Below, one piece after another: positions 1 to 7,314 of a DNA stretch of 64,000 nt. Each line of letters begins with the position of its first letter. Positions within the stretch are counted from its first letter, which is position 1. Under the pieces are notes generated by a model. That model did not search any database and was not told the origin of the DNA. It saw only the letters and a list, made by a program, of their open reading frames with translations. The translations under genes were made by a program, and so were the position numbers. The DNA is from JAFGHJ01 sp964525555 (lineage in GTDB: Bacteria; Hydrothermota; UBA3072): the NCBI GenBank assembly GCA_964525555.1, contig CAZGHN010000006.1:99219-163218 (forward strand). Direction: 5' to 3'.

Positions 1-588
1 AGTTCCGTCAATTACGTGAACATCTTCATCAGCCCAGTTCGTTACATATATGCGCCTGGTTTTTGGATTTGCATCGATTCCATTTGGCATATTTCCAACC
101 GTAATAGTAGTGATCAAAGAGTTGGTATTGGCATCGATAACACTAACATTGTCGTCACCTTCATTTGCCGTATAGATGAGGTTATTCTTTGGGTCTATGC
201 TAATTTTATCGGGAGAGTTTCCGATTGCAATAGAATCAATTATGGAGTCAGTTGTCCCATCAATCACATAAATATTGTCGGTGGCCGGATTTGTCGTGTA
301 AATAAGGTTTGTTTCAGAATTCACTCCGATTTCCCTTGCTGCGTTTGCTAATTCAATAGAGGCAATGACAGAATTGGTTGTACCGTCGATCACGGAAACA
401 TTGTCTGTGAATAAATTTACCACATAGATACGGTTTGTCGCATCATTTACATCAATTGCTGTAGGGCGCAATCCGTTTCCCGATTCTGGGCGAAGGTATA
501 TTGTATCAATAACCGTAACCTGGCTGAACCCAATAATTGTGTAACAGAATATTATAACTGACAATGCGCCTTTTTTTGAAAAAAACAT
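1..588 (-). CDS. YVTN-type beta-propeller surface protein, partial (3' end off window)
   Basis: The reading frame starts at ATG 588 and runs off the left edge, so 196 codons are visible. It opens with a hydrophobic signal peptide (MFFSKKGALSVIIFCYTIIG). After that it repeats a unit of about 40-45 residues containing 'RIYVVN', 'NLIYTTN', 'NLIYTAN' or 'RIYVTN' followed by 'DNVSVIDG.TNS.I..I.VG'. This is the YVTN beta-propeller signature of secreted or surface proteins, often linked to adhesion; the actual function is unknown. AAGGAG lies 7 nt before the ATG, and a good sigma70-type promoter lies just upstream. The fold call is firm; the role is not. Confidence 0.88.
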   Translation of the reverse strand, partial: MFFSKKGALSVIIFCYTIIGFSQVTVIDTIYLRPESGNGLRPTAIDVNDATNRIYVVNLFTDNVSVIDGTTNSVIASIELANAAREIGVNSETNLIYTTNPATDNIYVIDGTTDSIIDSIAIGNSPDKISIDPKNNLIYTANEGDDNVSVIDANTNSLITTITVGNMPNGIDANPKTRRIYVTNWADEDVHVIDGT

Positions 589-613
589 ATACTTCTCCTT
601 ATTTTTACAGACA

Positions 614-641
614 AATATATTTTGTTTTCCTATTATGTCAA
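614..641 (-). promoter_or_regulatory. sigma70-type promoter of the YVTN protein gene
   Basis: On the minus strand TTGACA (636-641) is followed by a 16-bp spacer and TATATT (614-619). The predicted start of transcription lies about 10-15 nt before the AAGGAG ribosome site at 595-600. Read by eye from consensus only. Confidence 0.6.
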
Positions 642-861
642 CCATTTACTTATAAAAATATCAGTTTATTACTTATAAGGTATTTTTGTTGCAGAGAGAA
701 CACAGAGAATAGAATAGGATTAAAAGTAGAGCAAGTAGGATGTTCAAGGATTATGGATTAAGTGGTAGTTTCTTTCTTAATCCTCGCTTTTCTTCGAAGC
801 TTCTCATCTAATCCTTAATCCTAGCTCGACTACCAGGTGTTCTACTAATCCTCGAAATCTT

Positions 862-1749
862 TCATTCAAAATGTCTATATCCCCTTGGGGGAGTGAGTTC
901 GTCGTCGATGTAAACACCTTTTCCGTTTGTTACATACCCGATTTCACGGACAAATTTCTCCTTTATATCATCCGGGGAGGTAAAAAGGAGTTCAAATTCT
1001 TCTCCTGATGTCAAAATTGATTCTTTTAAATCAAGAGAATGTTTTTTAGCAAATTGCTTACATTCAGGATGTTGAGGTATATTTTTGAAATATATATTAA
1101 GTCTTTTTCCGCTTTCTTTCGATATATGGTTGGAGTCTATTAAAAATCCATCTGATATATCTATCATAGAATTGATTCGGTATTTTTTTGTAAGCTTAAT
1201 AGCTTCTTCGCATCTTATTTCAGGTTTTAGGTGATATTTGGTTACAGGGGATTTTACATTGTTCTGTAATGCGAAGAATCCCATATAGGCTCCGCCAAGA
1301 TTTCCGGTCAGGTAAATTTTATCATCTTTTTTTGCACTGGAGCGTAGTATTGGTTTTTTTGTAGTACCTACAACTGTAATAGATAGAAATAAAAAAGGGG
1401 ATCTTGCTGTGTCTCCTCCCAGTAATTTGACGGAATATTTTTTCTCGAGGTATTGCATTCCGCGAAAAATTTCTTTGATTTCTTTAATAGTTTGATTTTG
1501 TCTGATTCCAAGGTTTAGAAAATACGAATTTGGTTTGCCGCCTGAGGCTGAAATGTCAGATAGGGCAGAAGCCAGGGCTTTGTATCCGATATTATAAGGG
1601 GAAAAAATAGAGGGAGTAAAATGTACTCCCTCTATAAATGAATCTGTACTTACGATCTGTTTGCGGCTTATTTTAACTGTATCATTTCCAATCCAGGCTC
1701 TGTTTCTTCTTAGGGTCTGGATTATTTGTTGTTCCAGATCGTTAAATAT
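862..1749 (-). CDS. thiL: Thiamine-monophosphate kinase ThiL (start codon non-canonical)
   Basis: ThiL phosphorylates thiamine monophosphate to thiamine diphosphate with ATP in the cytoplasm. Family motifs occur in order: 'STDSFIEGVHF', 'GYKALASALSDISASG', 'LLGGDTARSP' and 'MIDISDGFLIDS'. Homology runs upstream to about position 1749, giving roughly 290-295 residues, near the family's usual length of about 300-330. There is no in-frame ATG, GTG or TTG before the Met at 1458, which would delete the first metal-binding segment. Initiation would have to use CTG (1737), ATA (1749) or similar, or there is a frameshift near the HU stop. The gene lies directly downstream of HU and is probably translationally coupled to it. 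Confidence 0.85.
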   Translation of the reverse strand: MFNDLEQQIIQTLRRNRAWIGNDTVKISRKQIVSTDSFIEGVHFTPSIFSPYNIGYKALASALSDISASGGKPNSYFLNLGIRQNQTIKEIKEIFRGMQYLEKKYSVKLLGGDTARSPFLFLSITVVGTTKKPILRSSAKKDDKIYLTGNLGGAYMGFFALQNNVKSPVTKYHLKPEIRCEEAIKLTKKYRINSMIDISDGFLIDSNHISKESGKRLNIYFKNIPQHPECKQFAKKHSLDLKESILTSGEEFELLFTSPDDIKEKFVREIGYVTNGKGVYIDDELTPPRGYRHFE

Positions 1750-1754
1750 TTTTA

Positions 1755-2030
1755 CTACTTTACAGCGTCTTTAAGGCTTTTGCCTGCACGGAAAATAGGA
1801 ACTTTTCGCGCTGGAACTCTTACTGTCTGATTCGGTTTCTGGGGATTCCTTGCGATTCTTGCTTTCCTGTGTTTGACGTCAAAAACTCCAAACCCTACCA
1901 TTACTACTCTGTCGCCCTTTTTCAGTGCCTTGACGATATTGTTGATGAGACTTTCTGTCATTTCTTTGGCTTCTGATTTTTTGCACCCACAATCTTTCGC
2001 TACTGCGTCAATCAATTCCTTTTTATTCAT
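1755..2030 (-). CDS. hup: HU-family DNA-binding protein
   Basis: A 91-residue histone-like protein that bends and compacts DNA as a dimer. It begins 'MNKKELIDAVAKDCGCKKSEA', then has 'GDRVVMVGFGVFDVKHRKARIARNPQ' spread over the beta-arm region, and ends 'FRAGKSLKDAVK'. These are the helical dimer body, the GFG turn, the RNPQ motif that enters the minor groove and the conserved C-terminal helix. Length is exactly typical. AGGAGG sits before the ATG. The gene is co-oriented with thiL and overlaps the non-canonical thiL start region. Confidence 0.96.
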   Translation of the reverse strand: MNKKELIDAVAKDCGCKKSEAKEMTESLINNIVKALKKGDRVVMVGFGVFDVKHRKARIARNPQKPNQTVRVPARKVPIFRAGKSLKDAVK

Positions 2031-2064
2031 TTAATAGCCTCCTTTTATTGTTACATAAGAAGTT

Positions 2065-2088
2065 TAAGCATTTTTGCTTATATGTCAA
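2065..2088 (-). promoter_or_regulatory. -35 box and adjoining palindrome upstream of HU
   Basis: TTGACA lies at 2083-2088 on the minus strand. It is followed directly by a perfect 6-bp inverted repeat, TAAGCA-4 nt-TGCTTA (2065-2080), sitting where the spacer and -10 would be. This could be an operator or a chance hairpin. No convincing -10 at standard distance was seen. Confidence 0.3.
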
Positions 2089-2712
2089 GGGTTTTTTTTA
2101 ATATATGGTTAAAAATTTGCTAAAAGTCTTTTTTTATTTTTTAAACAAATTAGCTGTTTTTATGCAAATAAAACACAGAGCCAGCCTTTCTACGTGCCTT
2201 ATTTTTTAGCCACAAAAGACACAGAGATTTTCTTTTATGTTTTTAAAGCTCAACGCACTACCTTGAATTAGCCGCAGATTTTCGCTTATAAATACGGGTT
2301 TCCCACCTACCCATTCTTTAATACTTTTTTGTTTTTAAATATTGAAATAAATTTTTTTAATCTGTGGGAATCCGTGGCTAATTTCGCCGGGGGTGGGGAT
2401 GGGCTTGACAAGCGGGTTTTGATGGGTATATTCTATAAATCGACAAGGCCGATAAAATGTAAAAATAAAAATTCAAAATGGAAAAATACAAATCAGAGTT
2501 CAAAAATATAAAAAAAAGAGAAATAACAAATTACACGAATAGCACAAAGGTTTTGGGGGGGTGGAGAAGAGATAATTTTACATTTTCATTTGTAATTTTG
2601 CTTTTTAAAATTTGATATTTTAATTATGAAAGAAATGAGATAATTTAAGTGAAATATTTTTTTGCAAGAAAAATAAAAAGTTAATTATTTATAATGTAAA
2701 AACGGAGGATGC
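2089..2712. other. Gene-free region with degenerate 'cacagag' repeats
   Basis: AT-rich and without a credible gene. It carries degenerate copies of the dispersed repeat (around 2166-2235) and of a second phrase, 'tctgtgggaatccgtggcta' (2361-2380). A 60-codon frame at 2329-2511 is made of this repeat material. The FmdB-type gene begins immediately after. Confidence 0.6.
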
Positions 2713-2967
2713 ATGCCGACATATGAATATGAGTGCTTAAAATGCAAGTATATATTCGAAAAATTTCAGGGAATAAAAGAGGAACCTTTGAAAAAATGTC
2801 CCAAGTGTGGTGGAAAAGTGAAAAGACTGATTGGTACAGGGGCAGGAATAATATTTAAAGGGAAAGGTTTTTATCATACTGATTACAAAATATCGTCTAA
2901 AGATAGTATCGGTAAGAGAAAGTCGGAAATTAGTGAAAGTAAAAATTCGAGCAAGGATAAGGATTAA
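2713..2967 (+). CDS. FmdB-family zinc ribbon protein
   Basis: An 84-residue protein with the N-terminal signature 'MPTYEYECLKCKYIFEKFQ' followed by 'KKCPKCGGKVKRLIGTGAGI.FKGKGFY.TDYK'. The two CxxC pairs (C8/C11 and C29/C32) form a zinc ribbon. The family is widespread, called a putative regulatory protein in methylotrophs, but its function is not established. The C-terminus is a charged Ser/Lys tail. GGAGG precedes the ATG. It probably forms an operon with the hydrolase 20 bp downstream. Confidence 0.9.
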   Translation: MPTYEYECLKCKYIFEKFQGIKEEPLKKCPKCGGKVKRLIGTGAGIIFKGKGFYHTDYKISSKDSIGKRKSEISESKNSSKDKD

Positions 2968-2987
2968 TAGTCATTAAAATATTAGTA

Positions 2988-3782
2988 ATGGGTTTTATCC
3001 TTTTTTTATCATTTATTTTTCTTGTATATTTGTATCTTAAGTATTATCAACACATTAAAATTTACGATCCCAGAGATAAATTATCTGCTTTTCCCGACGA
3101 GTTTGGAGTTGAATTTGAGGATGTAAATTTTTCCTCTCGAGATCAAGTATTGTTGAATGGTTGGTTTGTTAAGGGTGATTTAGATGATGTTATTCTTTTC
3201 TGCCATGGTAATTATGGGAATATTTCAGTAAGAATAGATATTATTAAAGAATTGAATTTGCTTGGCTATAATGTTTTCATTTTTGACTACAGAGGTTTTG
3301 GAATTAGTAATGGTGTGCCGAGTGAAAACGGTTTGTACTCCGATGGTCTGGGAGCTTACGATTACCTTAAAGAGAGGGGTTTTAGCGATAAAAATATTAT
3401 AGTGTTCGGAAGATCCCTAGGAGCTGCGGTTGCTATCTTTCTTTGCGATTTAATTCATGGATTTAAGGGAATCATAATTGACAGCACTTTCCAGTCATTA
3501 CCGATCCTGGGTTATGATATACTTGGTTATAATCTTCCGAAGTTCTTAATATCGAATCGTTTCGAGTCTATTAAAAGGATAAAGAACATAGAAATTCCGA
3601 AATTGATTATACATAGTGGGGAAGACGATTTAATACCTTTTCGCCATGGTGAAAAACTGTACGAGAAAGCAGTCGGACCTAAAGAGTTTCTTAAAATCCG
3701 GGGTTTGCATAATAATTGTATTTCGGAATCCAAAGATATTTATATGGCCGGGATCAAGGACTTTCTGAATAGTTTGGAATAA
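2988..3782 (+). CDS. Membrane-anchored alpha/beta hydrolase (BEM46/ABHD13-like)
   Basis: A 264-residue serine hydrolase with one N-terminal membrane anchor (residues 2-20). It has 'FCHGNYGN' (71-78), which forms the oxyanion side, 'DYRGFGISNG' (100-109), and the nucleophile elbow 'FGRSLGAA' with Ser143. Asp214 in 'DDLIPF' and His241 in 'GLHNN' complete the triad. This order matches the prolyl-oligopeptidase-like hydrolases related to ABHD13/YqkD, whose substrates are mostly unknown. It follows the FmdB gene closely. Substrate cannot be deduced. Confidence 0.88.
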   Translation: MGFILFLSFIFLVYLYLKYYQHIKIYDPRDKLSAFPDEFGVEFEDVNFSSRDQVLLNGWFVKGDLDDVILFCHGNYGNISVRIDIIKELNLLGYNVFIFDYRGFGISNGVPSENGLYSDGLGAYDYLKERGFSDKNIIVFGRSLGAAVAIFLCDLIHGFKGIIIDSTFQSLPILGYDILGYNLPKFLISNRFESIKRIKNIEIPKLIIHSGEDDLIPFRHGEKLYEKAVGPKEFLKIRGLHNNCISESKDIYMAGIKDFLNSLE

Positions 3783-3790
3783 ATTGGAGA

Positions 3791-3933
3791 TAGGATTAGA
3801 AGCAGTGCAAGTCAGCAGTTCTGGGATTATGGATTAAGTGGTAAGTTAAAATTTAGTCCAAAGTCCAAGGTCCTAAGTCCAAAGTCTTGAGTCAAAACTA
3901 AATCCTAAATCCCAAATCAAAACCCCTAGTATT
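3791..3933. repeat. 143-bp direct repeat, left copy
   Basis: Matches 4648-4790 over 143 bp with one visible mismatch (caaaacc versus ccaaacc). The second half is a degenerate 7-bp tandem (gtccaaa, gtccaag, gtcctaa, gtccaaa, gtcttga...). The two copies flank the lone secreted-protein gene 4026-4556. Confidence 0.92.
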
Positions 3934-4009
3934 ACTGATTTACTGATTCACTAATTTACTGATATACTGAAATTCCATTTCAAATATTCAACAATTCGAC
4001 CATTCAACT

Positions 4010-4022
4010 GATCCGAAGGATC
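4010..4022. repeat. GAA-triloop hairpin, 3' flank of the 4026 gene
   Basis: GATCC-GAA-GGATC forms a 5-bp stem. Equivalent elements GATTC-GAA-GAATC at 20813-20825, and variants at 36781-36793 and 59344-59356, sit at the 3' flank of other minus-strand genes. The T-A to C-G double change here keeps the stem paired. Confidence 0.5.
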
Positions 4023-4025
4023 TTT

Positions 4026-4556
4026 CTATCTAGAAGTTTTAAGGATTTGATCTAATAACTCATTATTTGTTTTTAATTCTTCCCAAATAAGATCCGGGGA
4101 AGAGAAGCAGTCGAAAGGGTTTTTCTCATTCCATGAGATATGGTTTAAAGATAAATCTCCTTTTGGTCTAATGTAGAATCGGAATTCCCAGGTAAGTGGA
4201 GTTCCCAAATGGTAACTTATATAATATAAACGTATATATTTATTGCTGCCCGGAAGATAACTTGTGTTAATAAGGTTATATTCATAAAAATCTCCATATC
4301 GCCCATTCGGAGGTTCAATGAAAATACTGTCTAATTTAGTTCTATAATCATTTTTAGTTTTTTCTTTTGTGTCTTCATCCAAGTAATAACCAGTTTCTTC
4401 AACTATCATTCGAGCGATTTTTTCTGTTCGTTTATTTTTGAGGTCATCGAAAAATTTTACAACAAATTCATTTACTTGTTTATCTGCTATTTGTTTATCT
4501 ATTTTAGCTGTTATATATAAAGGAACGAACATAAGTATAAGAATATAAATTTTCAC
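4026..4556 (-). CDS. Small secreted protein of unknown function
   Basis: 176 residues beginning with a signal peptide (MKIYILILMFVPLYITA). The rest is soluble, with alternating charged and aromatic stretches ('RLYYISYHLGT', 'WEFRFYIRPKGD'). I recognise no family. The size, the YY-containing beta-strand region and the upstream sequence resemble the 36840-37412 protein, so the two may be distant paralogues. It has GGAGG upstream, its own promoter derived from Rhs-like sequence, and 143-bp direct repeats on both sides. A displaced immunity-like or accessory gene from the Rhs system is a guess. Confidence 0.6.
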   Translation of the reverse strand: MKIYILILMFVPLYITAKIDKQIADKQVNEFVVKFFDDLKNKRTEKIARMIVEETGYYLDEDTKEKTKNDYRTKLDSIFIEPPNGRYGDFYEYNLINTSYLPGSNKYIRLYYISYHLGTPLTWEFRFYIRPKGDLSLNHISWNEKNPFDCFSSPDLIWEELKTNNELLDQILKTSR

Positions 4557-4579
4557 ATAGTCCTCCTTTTTTATTAATG

Positions 4580-4608
4580 AGTGTAATAAGGGGTACCGAG
4601 TCTGTCAA
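4580..4608 (-). promoter_or_regulatory. Promoter with Rhs-core-like sequence
   Basis: Minus strand: TTGACA (4603-4608), 17-bp spacer, TACACT (4580-4585), then GGAGG before the start. The -35 and spacer 'TTGACAGACTCGGTaCCCC' match, with one change, the Rhs-core sequence at 28344-28362 that encodes 'LDRLGSP'. A similar promoter lies at 37439-37467. Confidence 0.65.
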
Positions 4609-4647
4609 GATGGGTTTAATTCTCACACTGAGACACAGAGACCAAAA

Positions 4648-4790
4648 TAGGATTAGAAGCAGTGCAAGTCAGCAGTTCTGGGATTATGGATTAAGTGGTA
4701 AGTTAAAATTTAGTCCAAAGTCCAAGGTCCTAAGTCCAAAGTCTTGAGTCAAAACTAAATCCTAAATCCCAAATCCAAACCCCTAGTATT
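4648..4790. repeat. 143-bp direct repeat, right copy
   Basis: Right-hand partner of 3791-3933. It is followed by degenerate 'cacaaag' repeat material up to about 4830. No gene is apparent between 4609 and 4951. Confidence 0.92.
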
Positions 4791-4917
4791 GCCACAAAGT
4801 ACACAAATAAAACAAAGATTTTTTTGTTTTAATTCAGAATTCATAGTTCAAAATTATCATCGTCCTTAATCCTGGCTTAACTTCTTGCTTTTCTTCTAAT
4901 TACAAAACATTCCCCCC

Positions 4918-4945
4918 TTGCTCAAAGATTCAAAAAGAATATACT
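4918..4945 (+). promoter_or_regulatory. Promoter of the lolC operon (likely leaderless)
   Basis: TTGCTC (4918-4923), 16-bp spacer, TATACT (4940-4945). The lolC ATG is at 4952, where transcription itself would be expected to begin. No Shine-Dalgarno sequence lies between. Confidence 0.55.
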
Positions 4946-4951
4946 ATTTAT

Positions 4952-6178
4952 ATGGAAAAGCTGTCTAATTTCGAGTTTTTTCTTGCTAAACGTTATATAC
5001 GAATTAAAAAAGGCGAAGGTTTTAGGTCTTTGATTACTCTTTTTGCTGCAGGAGGAATCTGTCTTGGAGTTGCAACTCTTTTGGTCGTTTTATCCGTAAT
5101 GAATGGTATGCAATCCGATCTTAAGCATAAGGTTCTTGGAGCGAGCGCTCCTTTAACGGTTTTAACTATTAATCAGGAAAATATAAAAGATTGGGAAAAG
5201 ATTGCGGGCGACTTAAAAGAAAAAATACCTGAGATTCAGAATGCTACGCCATATATTTTTGAGAAAGCTCTTCTCAGATATGATAAAAGAACCGATGGAG
5301 CTATAATAAGAGGAGTAGATCCTGTTTCTTTTGGACTTGTTTCTGATATACCTAAGAATATAGAAGTCGGTGAATTTGATCTTTCGGGTAAGAGAGTTGT
5401 TCTTGGAAATTATCTTGCCAATCGCTTGTGGGCTCATGTAGGGGATACCATAACAATTTCATCTCCTTTTACTTCTGCGCCGACTCCCTTTGGGTTCCTT
5501 TTGCCTGCGGATGATTATATTCTGTCCGGAATATTCGATATGGGCATGTATGAATATAATGCTACACTCGCTATTATATCAGTTGATAATGCGAGAAGGC
5601 TTTTTGGTATGAATGGGGTTTCGGGTATAGATTTTACTGTTGATGACCCCTATAAGGCTCCGGAACTTTCGATTGATATCGTTGCGGAGCTTGGATATCC
5701 TTATCGGGTGATTAATTGGATGGAAAGGAATAGAACTCTTCTTAGGGCTTTAGAAATCGAGAAAAAAGTAATGTTTATAATATTAACTTTAATAATAATT
5801 GTTGCTGCTTTTAATATTATTTCTTCTTTGGTTCTTATCGTTCTAGGTAGAATGCGCGAAATAGGTATACTTAAAGCGCTCGGTTCTTCTTCTTCTTCAA
5901 TTACAAGAATATTTCTTGTAGATGGGCTTATCGTTGGAGGTGGTGGTGCCCTTTTTGGTGTTTTAGTCGCCTTGATACTATGTTTTCTTCTTGGCAGGTA
6001 TAAGTTTATCGATTTGCCTTCCGATATATATTTTCTTACAAAATTGCCTGTGGAAATGCAGTTATTCGATTTTCTTTTGGTATTTTTTTCTGCCATAATT
6101 TTATCTTTATTGGCAGCTTTATACCCGGCAAAGAAAGCCGCCAAACTTGACCCTGTGGAGGCGATCAGAAATGAGTGA
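4952..6178 (+). CDS. lolC: LolC/LolE-type lipoprotein-releasing ABC permease
   Basis: 408-residue inner-membrane permease that, with LolD, extracts lipoproteins from the inner membrane for transfer to the outer membrane. It has the FtsX/MacB topology: one N-terminal helix (about 30-50, 'FAAGGICLGVATLLVVLSVM'), a large periplasmic domain (about 55-270), then three C-terminal helices (about 273-300, 320-350, 370-392). The conserved 'MNGMQSDLKHKVLG' region and the end 'PAKKAAKLDPVEAIRNE' match LolC/E closely. A single permease suggests a LolF-type homodimer. It overlaps lolD by 8 bp. Confidence 0.93.
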   Translation: MEKLSNFEFFLAKRYIRIKKGEGFRSLITLFAAGGICLGVATLLVVLSVMNGMQSDLKHKVLGASAPLTVLTINQENIKDWEKIAGDLKEKIPEIQNATPYIFEKALLRYDKRTDGAIIRGVDPVSFGLVSDIPKNIEVGEFDLSGKRVVLGNYLANRLWAHVGDTITISSPFTSAPTPFGFLLPADDYILSGIFDMGMYEYNATLAIISVDNARRLFGMNGVSGIDFTVDDPYKAPELSIDIVAELGYPYRVINWMERNRTLLRALEIEKKVMFIILTLIIIVAAFNIISSLVLIVLGRMREIGILKALGSSSSSITRIFLVDGLIVGGGGALFGVLVALILCFLLGRYKFIDLPSDIYFLTKLPVEMQLFDFLLVFFSAIILSLLAALYPAKKAAKLDPVEAIRNE

Positions 6179-6857
6179 GATTATAATATCTCTAAAAGAC
6201 GTAAGTAAAGGTTTTCTTTCCGGAGCCGAAGAAATATCTGTTCTAAAAAGTGTAAATTTGGAAGTATGTAGAGGAGATTTTATAACAATAAGCGGGCCAT
6301 CGGGTTCAGGTAAGAGTACGCTTCTTCATATTTTGGGAGGACTTTTGCATCCTGATGAAGGAAATGTTTTACTTGAAGGTAAATCTTTGTATGATTATAA
6401 GGATAGAACACTTGCAAATATAAGAAATGAGAAGATAGGATTTATTTTTCAGTTTCATCACCTTCTCCTCGATTTTACAGTTGTTGAAAATTTGGCTATA
6501 CCTCTTTTAATAAAAGGGGTAACTTTTAAGGAAGCTTACAAACAAGCAGAAAATTTACTTCTTCGCGTTGATCTTTCTTCCAGGATGTATGCGAAACCTA
6601 GGACGCTATCAGGTGGAGAGAGGCAGCGAGTAGCGGTTCTTCGAGCTATTATAAACAATCCTTTGCTTTTACTTGCGGATGAGCCTACTGGTGATTTGGA
6701 TATGGCACATGCGGATGTGGTTTTAGATATGTTGACTCAAATCCATAAGGATAAAGGCATGACAGTTATACTTGTTAGTCATAATCAAAGGGTTGCAAAA
6801 ATGGGACAAAAAACTTATAATTTACTTAAAGGGAAATTGAAAAAGAATGAAGTGTGA
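6171..6857 (+). CDS. lolD: LolD-type lipoprotein-releasing ATPase
   Basis: ATPase partner of the preceding permease. Walker A 'GPSGSGKST' is at 42-50, the Q-loop at 'FQFHHLL', the ABC signature 'LSGGERQ' at 146-152, Walker B with the catalytic Glu in 'LLLLADEPTGDLD' and the H-loop in 'VSHN'. I start it at the ATG at 6171, which overlaps the lolC stop, rather than at an upstream TTG-type start at 6147; 228 residues is typical for LolD. Its own end overlaps mcsA by 11 bp. Confidence 0.94.
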   Translation: MSEIIISLKDVSKGFLSGAEEISVLKSVNLEVCRGDFITISGPSGSGKSTLLHILGGLLHPDEGNVLLEGKSLYDYKDRTLANIRNEKIGFIFQFHHLLLDFTVVENLAIPLLIKGVTFKEAYKQAENLLLRVDLSSRMYAKPRTLSGGERQRVAVLRAIINNPLLLLADEPTGDLDMAHADVVLDMLTQIHKDKGMTVILVSHNQRVAKMGQKTYNLLKGKLKKNEV

Positions 6858-7314
6858 TTTATGCGGAGCTAATGTAGCAAAATATAAATATTACGAAGTG
6901 GACTCTGATAAAGTTCGGGAAATAAACATTTGTGAACAGTGTGCCAGGGAAAAGGGAGTTGACGTTAAAAATAAAGATGATGTTACGGAGATTAAAGACA
7001 AGGTGTGTCCAACTTGCGGATTGACTTTCTTTGAATATAAAAATTCTGGAAAGTTGGGATGTGTCGATTGCTATAAAGTTTTTTATGATCAGGTTAAAAC
7101 TTATCTGAAAGAGTTTCAATTGGGTGTTAATCACAAAGGTAAAGAACCAGTCAGAAATACAAAAGTCCTTTCTGTTAAAAAAGAAATTTTGGAAATGAAG
7201 AAACAATTAGAAGATTATGTTGAAAGCGAGAAATTCGAAGAAGCGGTAAAGTTAAGAGATCAGATTGAAGAAAGAAAAGAAGAGCTTAAAACTATAAGGG
7301 GCAAAAATGATTGA
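6847..7314 (+). CDS. mcsA: McsA-like zinc protein, activator of arginine kinase
   Basis: 155 residues with four CxxC pairs (C3/C6, C29/C32, C54/C57, C72/C75) for two zinc sites, then a UVR motif (about 132-150, 'FEEAVKLRDQIEERKEE'). This is the McsA architecture. In Bacillus, McsA activates the McsB arginine kinase and helps tune ClpC and CtsR. It overlaps both lolD and mcsB, so translation is coupled. No ctsR gene lies in this operon. Confidence 0.92.
   Translation: MKCDLCGANVAKYKYYEVDSDKVREINICEQCAREKGVDVKNKDDVTEIKDKVCPTCGLTFFEYKNSGKLGCVDCYKVFYDQVKTYLKEFQLGVNHKGKEPVRNTKVLSVKKEILEMKKQLEDYVESEKFEEAVKLRDQIEERKEELKTIRGKND

Noticed and set aside
862..1458. A shorter, complete ThiL starting at the ATG at 1458
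   Set aside because: Clear ThiL homology, including the metal-binding segment, lies upstream in the same frame.
2329..2511. 60-codon open frame on the plus strand
   Set aside because: It is made of the 'tctgtgggaatccgtggcta' repeat and AT-rich sequence, has no ribosome site and no recognisable composition.
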